Source of the DNA: Deroplatys truncata
Taxonomy: Eukaryota; Arthropoda; Insecta; Mantodea; Mantidae
Direction: 5' to 3'
Assembly (NCBI GenBank): GCA_030765065.1
Contig: CM060983.1
Span: forward strand, 51,954,067-52,018,066
DNA length: 64,000 bases
Shown here: positions 45,661 to 56,669 of the stretch, one piece after another
How the letters are laid out: each line of letters starts with the position of its first letter
How positions within the stretch are numbered: position 1 is the first letter of the stretch
Made by a program: the position numbers and the translations under genes
Notes under the pieces: generated by a model
Database searches by the model: none
What the model saw: the letters and a program-made list of their open reading frames with translations, nothing else
What the model was told of the DNA's origin: nothing

Positions 45661-47498
45661 GCTTTTCCCTTTCCTGGTCACCTTTTTCCCTTTGCTGGTC
45701 ACCTTTTTCCCTTTGCTGGTCACCTTTTTTTCCCTTTGCTGGCCACCTTTTTCCCTTTCCTGGTCACCTTTTTCCCTTTGCTGGTCACCTTTTTACCTTT
45801 GCTGGTCACCTTTTTCCCTTTGCTGGTCACCTTTTTCCCTTTCCTGGTCACCTTTTTCCCTTTGCTGGTCACCTTTTTCCCTTTGTTGGTCACCTTTTTC
45901 CCTTTGTTGGTCACCTTTTTCCCTTTGCTGGTCACGTTTTTCGCTTTGCTGGTCACCTTTTTCCCTTTGCTGGTCACGTTTTTCCCGTTGCTGGTCACCT
46001 TTTTCCCTTTGCTGGTCACCTCTTTCCCTTTGCTGGTCACCTTGTTCCCTTTGCTGGTCACCTTTTTCCCTTTGCTGGTCACCTTTTTCCCTTTGCTGGT
46101 CACCTTTTTCCCTTTCCTGGTCACCTTTTTCCCTTTGCTGGTCACCTTTTTACCTTTGCTGGTCACCTTTTTCCCTTTGCTGGTCACCTTTTTCCCTTTC
46201 CTGGTCACCTTTTTCCCTTTGCTGGTCACCTTTTTCCCTTTGCTGGTCACCTTTTTCCCTTTCCTGGTCACCTTTTTCCCTTTGCTGGTAACATTTTTCC
46301 CTTTGCTGGTCACCTTTTTCCATTTGCTGGTCACCTTTTTCCCTTTGCTGGTCACCTTTTTCCCTTTGATGGTCACCTTTTTCCCTTTGCTGGTCACCTT
46401 TTTCCCTTTGCTGGTCACCTTTTTCCCTTTGCTGGTCACATTTTTTCCCTTTGCTGGTCACTTTTTCCCTTTGCAGGTCGCATTTTTCCCTTTGCTGGTC
46501 ACATTTTTCCCTTTGCTGGTCACCTTTTTCCCTTTGCTGGTCACCTTTTTCCCTTTGCTGGTCACCTTTTTCCCTTTGCTGGTCACCTTTTTCCCTTTGC
46601 TGGTCACCTTTTTCCCTTTCCTGGTCACCTTTTTCCCTTTGCTGGTCACGTTTTTCCCTTTGCTGGTCACCTTTTTCCCTTTGCTGGTCACCTTTTTCCC
46701 TTTGCTGGTCACGTTTTTCCCGTTGCTGGACACCTTTTTCCCTTTGCTGGTCACCTTTTTCCCTTTCCTGGTCACCTTTTTCCCTTTGCTGGTCACCTTT
46801 TTCCCTTTGCTGGTCACCTTTTTCCCTTTGCTGGTCACCTTTTTCCCTTTGCTGGTCACCTTTTTCCCTTTGCTGGTCACCTTTTTCCCTTTCCTGGTCA
46901 CCTTTTTCCCTTTGCTGGTCACCTTTTTCCCTTTGCTGGTCACCTTTTTCCCTTTGCTGGTCACCTTTTTCCCTTTCCTGGTCACCTTTTTCCCTTTCCT
47001 GGTCACCTTTTTCCCTTTGCTGGTAACATTTTTCCCTTTGCTGGTCACCTTTTTCCATTTGCTGGTCACCTTTTTCCCTTTGCTGGTCACCTTTTTCCCT
47101 TTGATGGTCACCTTTTTCCCTTTGCTGGTCACCTTTTTCCCTTTGCTGGTCACCTTTTTCCCTTTGCTGGTCACCTTTTTCCCTTTGCTGGTAACATTTT
47201 TTCCCTTTGCTGGTCACTTTTTCCCTTTGCAGGTCGCATTTTTCCCTTTGCTGGTCACATTTTTCCCTTTGCTGGTCACCTTTTTCCCTTTGCTGGTCAC
47301 CTTTTTCCCTTTGCTGGTCACCTTTTTCCCTTTGCTGGTCACCTTTTTCCCTTTGCTGGTCACCTTTTTCCCTTTGCTGGTCAACTTTTTCCCTTTGCTG
47401 GTCACTTTTTTCCCTTTGCTGGTCACTTTTTCCCTTTCCTGGTCACCTTTTTCCCTTTCCTGGTCACCTTTTTCCCTTTGCTGGTCACCTTTTCCCTG
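45661..47498. repeat. 21-bp minisatellite, right arm of palindrome 2
   Basis: About 87 units, 52 more than the left arm (1092 bp). A distinctive variant series (TGGTAACATTTTTCCC, then CCATTTGCTGG, then TTTGATGG, then TTTGCAGGTCGC) appears twice, 735 bp apart (46321 versus 47056), so 35 units were duplicated as a block. This yields a 616-codon open frame of FFPLLVT repeats that I do not consider a gene. Confidence 0.95.
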
Positions 47499-47600
47499 AA
47501 TAGGTTACGTGATGAGAATGTCTAGAATTAGCGCTCTAACATTGACATGAAACATATTTCCATGAAGTTCTCGCCTAAAGTCGATTTCAAAGTCTAGCCC

Positions 47601-49240
47601 CTATCTCTCCTGTATATAAGTCCATATTCCTACTGCTTCACTATCTGTCTAGCCTACCGATTCTCCTCGTTTTACCTATACCTCTCATATAAACCATACT
47701 CTACTCCTCTACCTCTGTCTAGCCTAACACCATTCCCGTATCCCCTACCTCTCATAAGCGCATTCCCTCCTGCCCTTCTCTTGCTGAGTATCACTCCTTG
47801 GTTTGCTATCTAACCTAACTTTAACACCTGTCTATCCTAGCATAGGATCTCTTTCCGTTTTCTCATCTCTCCTTATAAACACATACTCAATTCTCCTAAG
47901 CTAATAGCTCTCCGCGTTTTCCTATACCTCTCATATAAGCCATACTCTACTCCTCGACCTCTGTCTAGCCTAAAACCTCGCCTCGTTTTTCCTATATTTC
48001 TCATATAAACCATACTCTACTCCTAACCCTCTGTCTAGCCTAACACCTCTCCTCCTGTTCCCTACCTATCTCATATAACCCATACTCTACTCAACCTCTG
48101 TCTAGCCTAGCACCTCTCCTCCTGCTCCTATACCTCTCATACATATAAACGCATACTCTACTCTCAGCCTGTGTCTAGCCTAACACCCCTCCTCCTGTTC
48201 TATACTTCTCATACATATAAACGCCTACTCTACTCTCAACCTCTGTCTAGCCTAACACCACTCCCCGTATCCCCTACCTCTCATAAAGCGCATTCCTCCT
48301 GCCCCCCTCTAGCTGAGTATCACTCCTTGGTTTCCTATCTAACCTAACTTTAACACCTGTCTATCCTAGCATAGGATCTCTCTCCGTTTTCTCGTCTCTC
48401 CTTATAAACACATACTCAATTCTCCTAACCTAACACCCCTCCTCCTGTTCCCAACCTCTCTCATATAAAGGACATACTCTACCCTTCAACTCTGTCTAGC
48501 CTAACAGCCCACCTCGTTTTCCTATACCATTCATATAAACCATACTCTACTTCTTGACCTCTATCTAGCCTAACACCCCTGCTCCTGTTCCCTACCTCTC
48601 TCATATACAAGACATGCTCTACCCTTCAACTCTGTCTAGCCTAACACCCCTCCTCGTTTTCCTATACCTTTCATATAAACCATACTCTACTTCTTGACCT
48701 CTGCCTAGCCTAACACCCCTGCTCCTGTTCCCTACCTCTCTCATATACAAGACATGCTCTGCCCTTCAACTCTGTCTAGCCTAACACCCCTCCTCGTTTT
48801 CCTATACCTTTCATATAAACCATACTCTACTTCTTGACCTCTGCCTAGCCCAACACCTCTGCTCCTGTTCCCTACCTCTCTCATATAAAAGACATGCTCT
48901 AACCTTCAACTCTGTCTAGCCTAACACCCCTCCTCGTTTTCCTATACCTTTCATATAAACCATGCTCTACTTCTCGACCTCTGTCTAGCCTAACACCCCT
49001 CCTCGTTTTCCTATACCTTTCATATAAACCATGCTCTACTTCTCGACCTCTGTCTAGCCTAACACCTCTCTACTATTTCTTCCATATAAACGTATTTCCC
49101 TCCTTCAACCCTGTCTAGCATAGTATCAGACGTCGTATTCCCTATCTCCCCCATATAAACCCATTTTCCTCCTTGAACCTCCCCATCTAGCCTCGTTTTC
49201 CCTATCCTTTCCCATATATGCCCAAAAAACTGTGCTCGAT
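47601..49240. repeat. ~70/139-bp tandem repeat (right arm of palindrome 2)
   Basis: Inverted counterpart of 32262-33900; the + strand shows TCTCATATAAACCATAC and CTCTGTCTAGCCTAACACC in every half-unit. CATATAAA gives a TATA-like motif per repeat. No gene. Confidence 0.85.
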
Positions 49241-49259
49241 CTCTCCTAAATAACCTCCT

Positions 49260-49265
49260 ATAGTG
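49260..49265. other. Right target site duplication of palindrome 2 (ATAGTG)
   Basis: Directly follows the ...CCTAAATAACCTCCT terminus and equals 32236-32241. Confidence 0.85.
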
Positions 49266-49600
49266 GAAATAATCTTATGTAAAGCTGTGTGTAGTCATCA
49301 TGGAGAATACTTAGGAGCAGTGTGTTTATTGTGTTACGTTTTGCTCATGGACTGCCACCTTGAATTTAAAAAGAAATTCCTCGTGTCATCGTTCCTAACA
49401 AATTCCTATTTATATGTTGTTAGAAACGTTCTAACCGAAGAAAAAATAGACGAGATAGGAACTGTCGTGGAAAGAAGTTCCAGAAAATCGTTGCCCAAAA
49501 TTGCATGTTTATGCTGACAGATTAATTAGCTGACCTGCTCGCCCTCCAGATCTAAATCCATGCTATTATTTTCTGAGAATTGAGAAAACTCGACCCGAGG
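49266..49600 (+). pseudogene. Internally deleted transposase relic flanking palindrome 2
   Basis: VLTEEKIDEIG and SSRKSLPKIA (about 49429-49495) resemble the linker after the helix-turn-helix of mariner-like/DUF4817-type insect transposase proteins. PARPPDLNPCYYFLR (about 49532, in another frame) resembles the catalytic-domain end (PxxSPDLNPxDYFLW). The middle of the protein is missing. Palindrome 2 sits at its 5' side. Confidence 0.45.
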
Positions 49601-49734
49601 TTTAACGCTATATATCATCTAAACAGTATTACTCACTTAAATGGCAATATAAAGCTTTGAAAACCGCCAAATTTAAAACAACAAAGTGATATGAAACTAC
49701 GGATAATAAAAATAATTATGTGATACATACACCC

Positions 49735-50980
49735 TTTAACGTTTATTAATGGTATACAAACTATTCTTACTGAAGCTTATTTTTCTGTCTTCTACATTTT
49801 AATCCAAATAAACCTTTGCAGAAATAGCTATATTGCACCCTTCGTTATAGATACAAAAGGGGCAGCGACAGTGAAATATTTAAGAACAGAGCGCTATATG
49901 CTGGCCTTAAAACTCCATACTGTTACCTGGAACACCCAACTTTTTTAATAATTTTTGCATACATACAAATATATAATTAAATTAACCATTGTACCAATAT
50001 TCAAGCTTTCAAAAAAAAACTAATTTATCAAAAAAAAGTATGTTTTTTTTAAACGTTTTCCACGAGAAACAACCTATGTTGAAAGGACTTTAAGAATGAC
50101 CAAGAAATGAACAATTCGAAAATTTAATAACCGATAGCTCAGAAACGGGTATTGCCACAAGAAAAACTTATTTTAAATAAATTGTGTGTTTTGAAGATAT
50201 CTACATTTTTGTGTAGTACGTTTTCGTCTATCGCTTAACGTTTACCGGTTATACAAGATTACAGAAAATTCCTTCCAAAAGAAAAGGATTTTTTAGGATA
50301 TTCCCCGCAAAATTAAAATATACATTTTATTTACCATATAAACATATTTAGGATACAATATTTTCATCAAAATCGTTAGAGCCATTTGTTAGAAAATAAA
50401 TAACAAGCAATATCTCGAAAATGGTTCACCCAACAACAAAAAAATGAATATGACAAACTGTATATTTTAACGCGATCTACATTTTTTGTGTAGTAAACTT
50501 TTGCCTATCTCTTATGGTTTACCAGTTATGCAAAAGTCGTTCACAATGAAGTATATTTTTGGAGACATTACCAGAAAATTCGAGATATATTTCATTTGTC
50601 CTAAAAATATCTTAAACGTATGATATTTTAATCAAAATCGTTAGAGCCATTTTTGAGAAAATTAAAATTTTCGAAAAATGTTCCATGTAGAGGGTAATCT
50701 GGGGTGGGGGATTTTTTTGAAATCCTTCGTATCACATCCCTGGAAGACACTGAACCTAAATACCAAGTTTGGTGTTTATCCGATTGTTCGTTACTGAGTT
50801 ATGCTGTTCACAGACAGCCACACACACACAGACACACACACGGACATGTTTCCAAAAATGCTTTTTTTGGATTCAGGGGGTCTCAAAATATATATATTTT
50901 CGGTGAAATCTCGGTATCGAATTCTTGGGTGGAATACAATACTTCCCCTACTTACTATACGTAGTAGAGAAAGTAAAAAT
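49735..50980 (+). repeat. Interspersed repeat beta plus alpha, longest copy
   Basis: Beta landmarks at 49740-49925 and 50060-50140 (interrupted by ~125 bp of AT-rich sequence), then alpha landmarks: TGTGTTTTGAAGATATC, TACATTTTTGTGTAGTACG, two diverged copies of the CATTTTTTGTGTAGT block, GTTATGCTGTTCACAGACAG, short CA tract, TTTCCAAAAATGCTTTTT and TACGTAGTAGAGAAAGT. Non-coding by appearance. Confidence 0.7.
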
Positions 50981-50984
50981 GTTG

Positions 50985-51240
50985 AATATTTCCCATGTAA
51001 AGGGTCGCTTTGGGTGGGAGATTTTTGTTGAAAATCTTCGTGTCAAATCTTTGAAAGATATTGAACCTAAATACCATTTCGGTATTTCTGCGACTTCGTT
51101 TTTGAGTTATGCCGTACACAGACACACACGCACGGATATGTTTCCTAAAATGCTTTATTTAGATTCAGGAGGCCTCAAAACATATATTTTCGGTGAAATT
51201 TCGGTATCAAATTAAAAATTTAAATTGGGGTCATTTTTTC
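50985..51240 (+). repeat. Interspersed repeat alpha, tandem second 3' half
   Basis: Directly follows the previous copy and repeats CATGTAAAGGGT, GATATTGAACCTAAATACC, CCGTACACAGACACAC, GTTTCCTAAAATGCTTTAT and TTCGGTGAAATTTCGGTATC. It lacks the last ~60 bp. Confidence 0.65.
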
Positions 51241-51354
51241 TGTTGCAAATTTCATTGATGTACTTGTCATAATCACATTGAAGTTTGGATCAGCTGTTTG
51301 CAAAGACTTACATCGAAATTATACAGTGCAACTATTCCAATGTGAGGGTTGAAT

Positions 51355-51396
<42 letters not shown>
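51355..51396. repeat. TTA microsatellite
   Basis: Uninterrupted (TTA)n of about 13 units. Confidence 0.85.
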
Positions 51397-51398
<2 letters not shown>

Positions 51399-52120
51399 AG
51401 TAATGAGATCTGATACAGAGGGTCTATCCTACTGCCACAGGAAAGCATATTTGTGAATCTATATTTTAGTTTTTCTCCCCCTGCATTTCGCGATGCTATC
51501 TCGTAGTTTTAATTACGTTGCTAACCCTGGACACATGTGTGTAACAAGCACGCCCCAAATCAACAAAGAGCCCCGCTATAGATTTGTTTTCATATGCTCT
51601 CATCCTACTCAATGAGTAAGCATCCTCCTAAAATGGAAACGCGTGCGGGGGAGGGGATCTTATTCACCCGATAGCCTTGGGGTTCTCTGAGAAAACCGAA
51701 ACAGCACATCATCTATAATTACATTACTACGCTACCTACATTGTGTCAGTCGGCTCCATCACTATCGGGGCCCCCGAGGGTGCACTTTGAAGGGTTGCTT
51801 CCCCCCTTCTTCCCAAACATATGGAAACTGAGGGCTAGATACCAACAACGGCACTAGTTCACAATCAAACCTCAAACGGACGTGCCGTGGTCAGCCAGCC
51901 CCTTATCATTCTTCAAAGTATGCAACACAGCAAGGCCCTGTGGCCGGAAATCTCATCTCTAACAGTCCTCTGGCCATTAACATACCAAAAGCTATTCACA
52001 TAAACCAGCTATATCATTTATACCGCTTACCTAAGGCACAGTGCGTAATATTCTATGCCAAAGAACCAGCAGAAAAGAAGTTTTAAGGCCAATCGAATAA
52101 AAAGAACTGTAATGTGTTAC
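51397..52120. other. Unassigned region
   Basis: No gene or repeat family recognised; relatively G/C-richer than its surroundings, with a CGGGGCCCCCGAG block near 51767. Confidence 0.4.
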
Positions 52121-53364
52121 AATCACACGGCTTTCTCTACCACCACAGTTTCCTTTATTACCTATTCTACAAACTATGAGTAAAACAAACTAGATGTTAC
52201 ATTCACATTACTTTCTCAACCCTGGTTTACTTTTATATATCTCTCCTGCAATCTATTCTTTAAAAAGCTTTATTTTTTTATTTACTTTAGGTTAATCCAG
52301 ATAACGCTTGCAGAAATGCTTTCCTTACTAATTTCGTTTAAGGCACAATGAAAATACATGAGATGCAATGGTCAAATGTTTAAAAAAGGGTCACTATATC
52401 CTGGCCTTAAAACTGACACCACGAAAAGTCACTGAATGATGACTACTTAAAAAAATCTTATGTGTTACACTCACATGACTTTCTCTACTCTTATACAAAC
52501 TATTTTTACAAACGCTTATTCTCCATGTGCTTCATGTTAATCGAGATGTTAATCTTATTGCTAATTTCCTTGTGGATGCGAGGGGAATATGGTAGACTTT
52601 AAGCGATAGTCAAATATTTTAAGAAATAGTTTTACAAGAGCAGAGAAAATCATGTGAGTGTAACACATCAGATTTTTTATAATGTGTTACTGCTTCCTCT
52701 GGTGATGAAAAAAAGTGATTCCATGCATTTTATATTTAATTTTTGGAAACAAAAAGAAATCTCAAGGTGTTAGGTCAGGGCTTTATGGTGGAGGTTCCAT
52801 GGTGCTGATGCTCAATATTTAGTCTTGCTGTATATAACTGTAAGATTATTTCTCCTCCTGGGCGGTTTTCACAAACTTTTTAAAATTTTTGCAATAAACA
52901 GACATCTGTGTATCATTTGGCAGGAACTGTACGTCTATCTTCTAATGCTATAGTAGCAATATAGAAAAAAAAATCTGATGTGTTACACTCACATGACTTT
53001 CGCTACCTTTGTACAAACTATTTTTACAAACGCTTATTCTCCATCTACTTCATGTTAATCGAGATAAAGATTTGCAGACTCTATCTTATTGCTAATTTTC
53101 TTTTAGATGTAAGGGTAATATATATTTACAAGGGCAATGTAGAAATACAGTAGCCTTTAAGCACATACATATCTCTTAATAGCTGGTTGCTAGGTGCAGC
53201 ACCATTCCCTTTCCCACAAATTAATACTCTTTCCATATCAAAGACAAAAAATGAATAATTTGAGAAAATAAGTATTGCAAAATTTAAGGGAATAACAAGC
53301 AATATCTAGAAAATGGTTTACTCAACAACAAAAAATGTATATGTCATAAATTGTGTATTTTAAC
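52120..53364 (+). repeat. Several diverged beta repeats around a mariner scrap
   Basis: TGTGTTACANTCACATGACTTTC and CTTATTCTCCATSTRCTTCATGTT-like blocks begin near 52468 and 52978, with an older copy near 52180. TCATGTGAGTGTAACACATCAG at 52651 is an inverted end. The piece between 52690 and 52970 is a transposase fragment. Confidence 0.5.
52690..52965 (-). pseudogene. Mariner-like transposase C-terminal scrap
   Basis: On the - strand, SPDLTP followed by DFFLFPKIKYKMHG (about 52730-52790) resembles the SPDLxPxDFFLFPKLK segment of mariner-type transposases, which bears the third catalytic acid. Interrupted by stops. It lies between inverted TGTAACACATCAG ends. Confidence 0.5.
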
Positions 53365-54559
53365 TGCGGCGATCACCTCCTCATCCGTTGCTGTTAGGCT
53401 TACCTTGATGCTTCTCCCGTTGGTTCCAGAAGTTCGCCTTGTGTTGGTTCTCTTCACTTTTATCCTCGGCTAGCTGCAGTAGTTTTCTTTAAACTATATA
53501 GGAGCATGGACTTATCCTCGGTAAAGGAAAACGTAGATCTCGGGTGGTGATATAGGAAGACATAGACTTGCTTTGTTTATGAAAAGATGACACTGCCGTT
53601 TCTTTTTATTTAATTAACACTCGTAGTATACAAAACTGGTATTGCCGCTGTAAAATACTGTCCACCGCTGTTAAACTACGGCGCGGATATGACACGAAGT
53701 TTAAATATGCTTATTATCTCTTTTCGAGTAGCGGATCTCAGGTGTGTTTCTAAAACTATCTTGGTTCCCTGTTTTGGCGCGATATCTCACACATCCTGCA
53801 GCATCTCTCCCTGACCACACATGACAAAAACTGTCTGATAAACTTCCCTGCTAAAACTCCATGATAAAACTGTCTTGCTAAAACTGCCTCACTGCAATGC
53901 TAAAATTCCATGACAAACTGTCTTTATTCCCTTTTTGGCGCGATATCTCACACATCCTGCCGCATCTCTCCCTGACCACACATGACAAAAACTGTCCCGA
54001 ATTTGCTCCAAACAGATCCATTTATAGTCGCAGGCTTCTGGGGCTGCTTCCTTTCCTATTGGTCCATTTTTAGCGCGACTCGACGCGTCTAACTATTTCG
54101 AATAAACTTCCAGAGATCTCATTGGTCCAAGTTTAATATAAATCGCGGCTTTTCCTACATTTACCGTTAGGCTATCTGTCTCGCTCACTTGGTCACGGCG
54201 AATTATCAAATAAAGGGACAAAGGCCTACACCCTCGCTGTAGGAATAATGGCACTGCGACCGAAGAGAGGTAATAAAACTAGGTTTTCTGCCTTCGAAAG
54301 CACTATTCCTGTAGCTAAAACATTTCATCGTGGACATTATTTTAACATAGCGCTTAAATTATTTACATTAAACCATTTATAACTCTACTAATATTAGTAG
54401 CCTAGATAGATACATAACGTTAAATCACCCTTCTTAAAATAAACAAGCAGTATGAGAAAAAGATATTTACATAGTACGATTTAATATCAATAAAAGTTAA
54501 TTAATAAATTATCTGTAATTACAGTTCTTGGGCTCGGCCTAGAGTTGCCGTTTCATAAC
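53361..54559. mobile_element. Solo LTR with TAAC target duplication
   Basis: A 1191-bp sequence (53365-54555) starts TGCGGC, ends TTTCA and is flanked by TAAC on both sides. It splits a copy of the alpha repeat exactly where other copies read TTTTAACGCGATCTAC. TG...CA ends and a 4-bp duplication fit a Gypsy-type solo LTR. Inside, a ~75-bp block containing GGCGCGATATCTCACACATC is present twice (53773 and 53937). Confidence 0.75.
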
Positions 54560-55050
54560 GCAATCTACATTTTTTGTGTACTAAAATTTTGTCTATCTCG
54601 TATGGTTTACCAGTTATGCAAAAGTCGTTCACAATGAAGAATACTTTTGGAGACATTCCCAGGAAATTCAAGATATACATTTTATTTGTCATAAAAATAT
54701 CTTAAACATATGATATTTTAATCAAAATCGTTAGAGCCATTTTTGAGAAAATTAAAATTTTCGAAAAATGTTCCATGTAAAGGGTAATCTGAGGAGGGGG
54801 CATTTTCTTGAAAACCTTCGTGTCGCATCTCTGGAAGATACTGAACCTAAATACCAAGTTTGGTGTTTATCCGACTGTTCCTTTCTGAGTTATGCTGTTC
54901 ACAGACAGACAGACACACACATGGACATGTTTCCAAAAATGCTTCTTTGGATTCAGGGGGTCTCAAAGCATGTATTTCCGGTGAAGTCTCGGTATCGAAT
55001 TTTTGGGTGGAATACAATACTTCCCCTACTTACTATACGTAGCAGAGAAA
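54560..55050 (+). repeat. Interspersed repeat alpha, continuation after the solo LTR
   Basis: Resumes the alpha repeat interrupted at 53364: CATTTTTTGTGTACTAAAA, AATCGTTAGAGCCATTTTTG, GTTATGCTGTTCACAGACAG, TTTCCAAAAATGCTTC and the TACGTAGCAGAGAAAGTAA end. Confidence 0.7.
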
Positions 55051-55700
55051 GTAACTAGCAACCATCTGCTTACCAGCACTAAGAATTCCTCGGACTTTTG
55101 TAGGCTTTGATTCTGATTGAAAGACCCATTGAGACGATGGACGTTTCTTTTTAGGATCATAACAATAAATCTATGATTCATCACCAGTAACGTTATTCCA
55201 AACCGCACTTGAAGTGCCGCCATGGAATGCGTTATTGTTTTTGATCGGGAGTAGGTTTATCTTGAATCCATCGACAACAAAGTTTTCTCACGTCTATCTT
55301 GATGTAAAAATGTTTTCGATTTGACGCATACCTAGGTCCAATGTCGCCCGAATAAATTCATCAGATGTTCGATCTTCCTCAAGCATTGCTCAAACAGGAG
55401 CAATACTTTCATCAGTAACAGCAGTTCTTGGGCGTCCTTCACGAAATTCAGCACTAAGAAAAGAATTATCTATTTTGAATTCGCTATACCAATTAAAAAT
55501 TGTTGCTTTAGATAGAGCTTCTTCGTCAAATGCATTTCTACGTCGATCTTCACATTGTATAGGCGTTAATGGCGATTTAAATTCATAAAAAAATCATAGC
55601 TCGAAACGTTTTCCAGTCAAATTCATTTTTGGGTGAACACAAAATCTTTAAATGATGATAATTAAGAAACCATTAGAGAAAAATCGAACAGACTATACGG
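55051..55700 (-). pseudogene. Mariner-type transposase relic
   Basis: On the - strand the pieces run: an N-terminal part near 55620, ATIFNWYSEFKIDN (about 55470), REGRPRTAVTDESIAPV (about 55400) and VTGDESWIYCYDPKKKR (about 55125-55180), with TGDESWIY carrying the first catalytic Asp of the mariner D,D34D triad. Frameshifts and stops interrupt it, and the second half of the catalytic domain is absent. Truncated next to the alpha repeat at 55050. Confidence 0.65.
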
Positions 55701-55839
55701 TAATCAACTCGCAAAACATTAAAAATTAGCTGTGAAATATAAATAAATCTAATTTGTTCTTAAAAAATGTTAATCTAAACTTTTCCATTTTTATTCCGCG
55801 AAAGTATTGCAAAAACAGGTCCATTAAATACCAATAGTC

Positions 55840-56640
55840 TGAGAAAAGTATTGTGTTTACGTTGTTTGCCCCACGTTTAGCGCCAATTTGAAGAAGATAG
55901 TTTCTACTGTTGCTTTAAATATTATATATATGTTTGCCTCGGCTGCGTCAGTATTTATTTTAGAGACATGAAAGTCTTGGCAGGACGTGATACGACAAGA
56001 ATGTAGGCTTACACAGATTTTAAGTTTTAATTAACTCCTTTTTATTAATCCTTGACACAAATTAAATAGCACTTCACTGATATCGAGAGCTGTGAGATCA
56101 TTCTATCTAATACTTGCACTTTTTAAACACGTATACTATTTTCGTCTCACACGAATACGTAATTAATTTCTCGAGGACACATCTCGCATCCAGTTATAAA
56201 CACTGTCCGCAGGCAACTGAACTGATTTCAAGCGCCTAAACTTTGTAAATTTATGTATTTAAAGTCTTTGATTGGTTAATCCTAGTCCAATAGAATACCT
56301 TCATTTAACTAAAGCTTTTTCTGGTTGTTGATTGGCTATTTTATAAACTGTCACTAAAATTACATTATTGTTACTCCAATAATCAGAAGTAGTATTATTA
56401 AACTCTCAAACTCATTATTACCTCATTGTTACCTCATTGTTAGCAAAGTTTAACTTATTATTCTCACAGCTCCTACATTATTAAATTACTTAATACATTC
56501 ATATAACATTATTGAACATGTATACAATAATATAAGCATATGCAATGACTGTTACATAGATATTACAAATTATTACATACACATGTTGCTTCAAGGCGGG
56601 CTGTTATTGAATTTACATATTATATAATTAGACTGAAATC
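55840..56640 (-). repeat. Possible LTR-related sequence
   Basis: The block at 55869-55905 read on the - strand (CTTCAAATTGGCGC, then AAACGTGGGGC) matches the 3' part of the solo LTR at 58605-59616. GGCGCNNAACGTGGGGC resembles a tRNA-Lys primer binding site. The outer end was not found, so the extent is approximate. Confidence 0.35.
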
Positions 56641-56669
56641 ATTTAAGTGTTAAAAATGCTGCCTCATGT

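Larger units (their letters stand above)
32242..49259. mobile_element. Palindrome 2: foldback Polinton/Maverick-derived element
   Basis: The left arm (32242 to about 39990) is the reverse complement of about 40070 to 49259. Mirror sums are 80062 near the centre, 80409 through the middle and 81501 at the ends; the steps are a ~347-bp indel and a 1092-bp difference in the 21-bp array. The terminus AGTAGGTTATTTAGG has 14 of 15 matches to the inverted other end, flanked by ATAGTG on both sides. Each arm carries damaged pieces of a Polinton-type family B DNA polymerase reading outward. No integrase, ATPase, protease or capsid gene was seen, so it is non-autonomous. A gene-bearing end fragment duplicated head-to-head is the simplest reading. 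The arms' SNPs, unequal arrays and unrelated flanks argue for a real structure. Confidence 0.88.

Noticed and set aside
46150-47217. 355-codon REKGDQQ-type charged repeat frame on the - strand, and the TSKGKKV frames
   Set aside because: Same cause: alternative frames of the minisatellite.
45649-47499. 616-codon open frame of FFPLLVT repeats
   Set aside because: It is the 21-bp minisatellite read in frame. Period 21 keeps several frames open on both strands, there is no conserved start context, and the left arm has a much shorter version.
197-49259. Assembly or fold-back read artefact as the source of both palindromes
   Set aside because: Different flanks on each side, 6-bp duplications, SNPs between arms, one extra 414-bp unit, a 347-bp indel and a 1092-bp array difference are not expected from reading one strand twice. 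Not fully excluded without reads.
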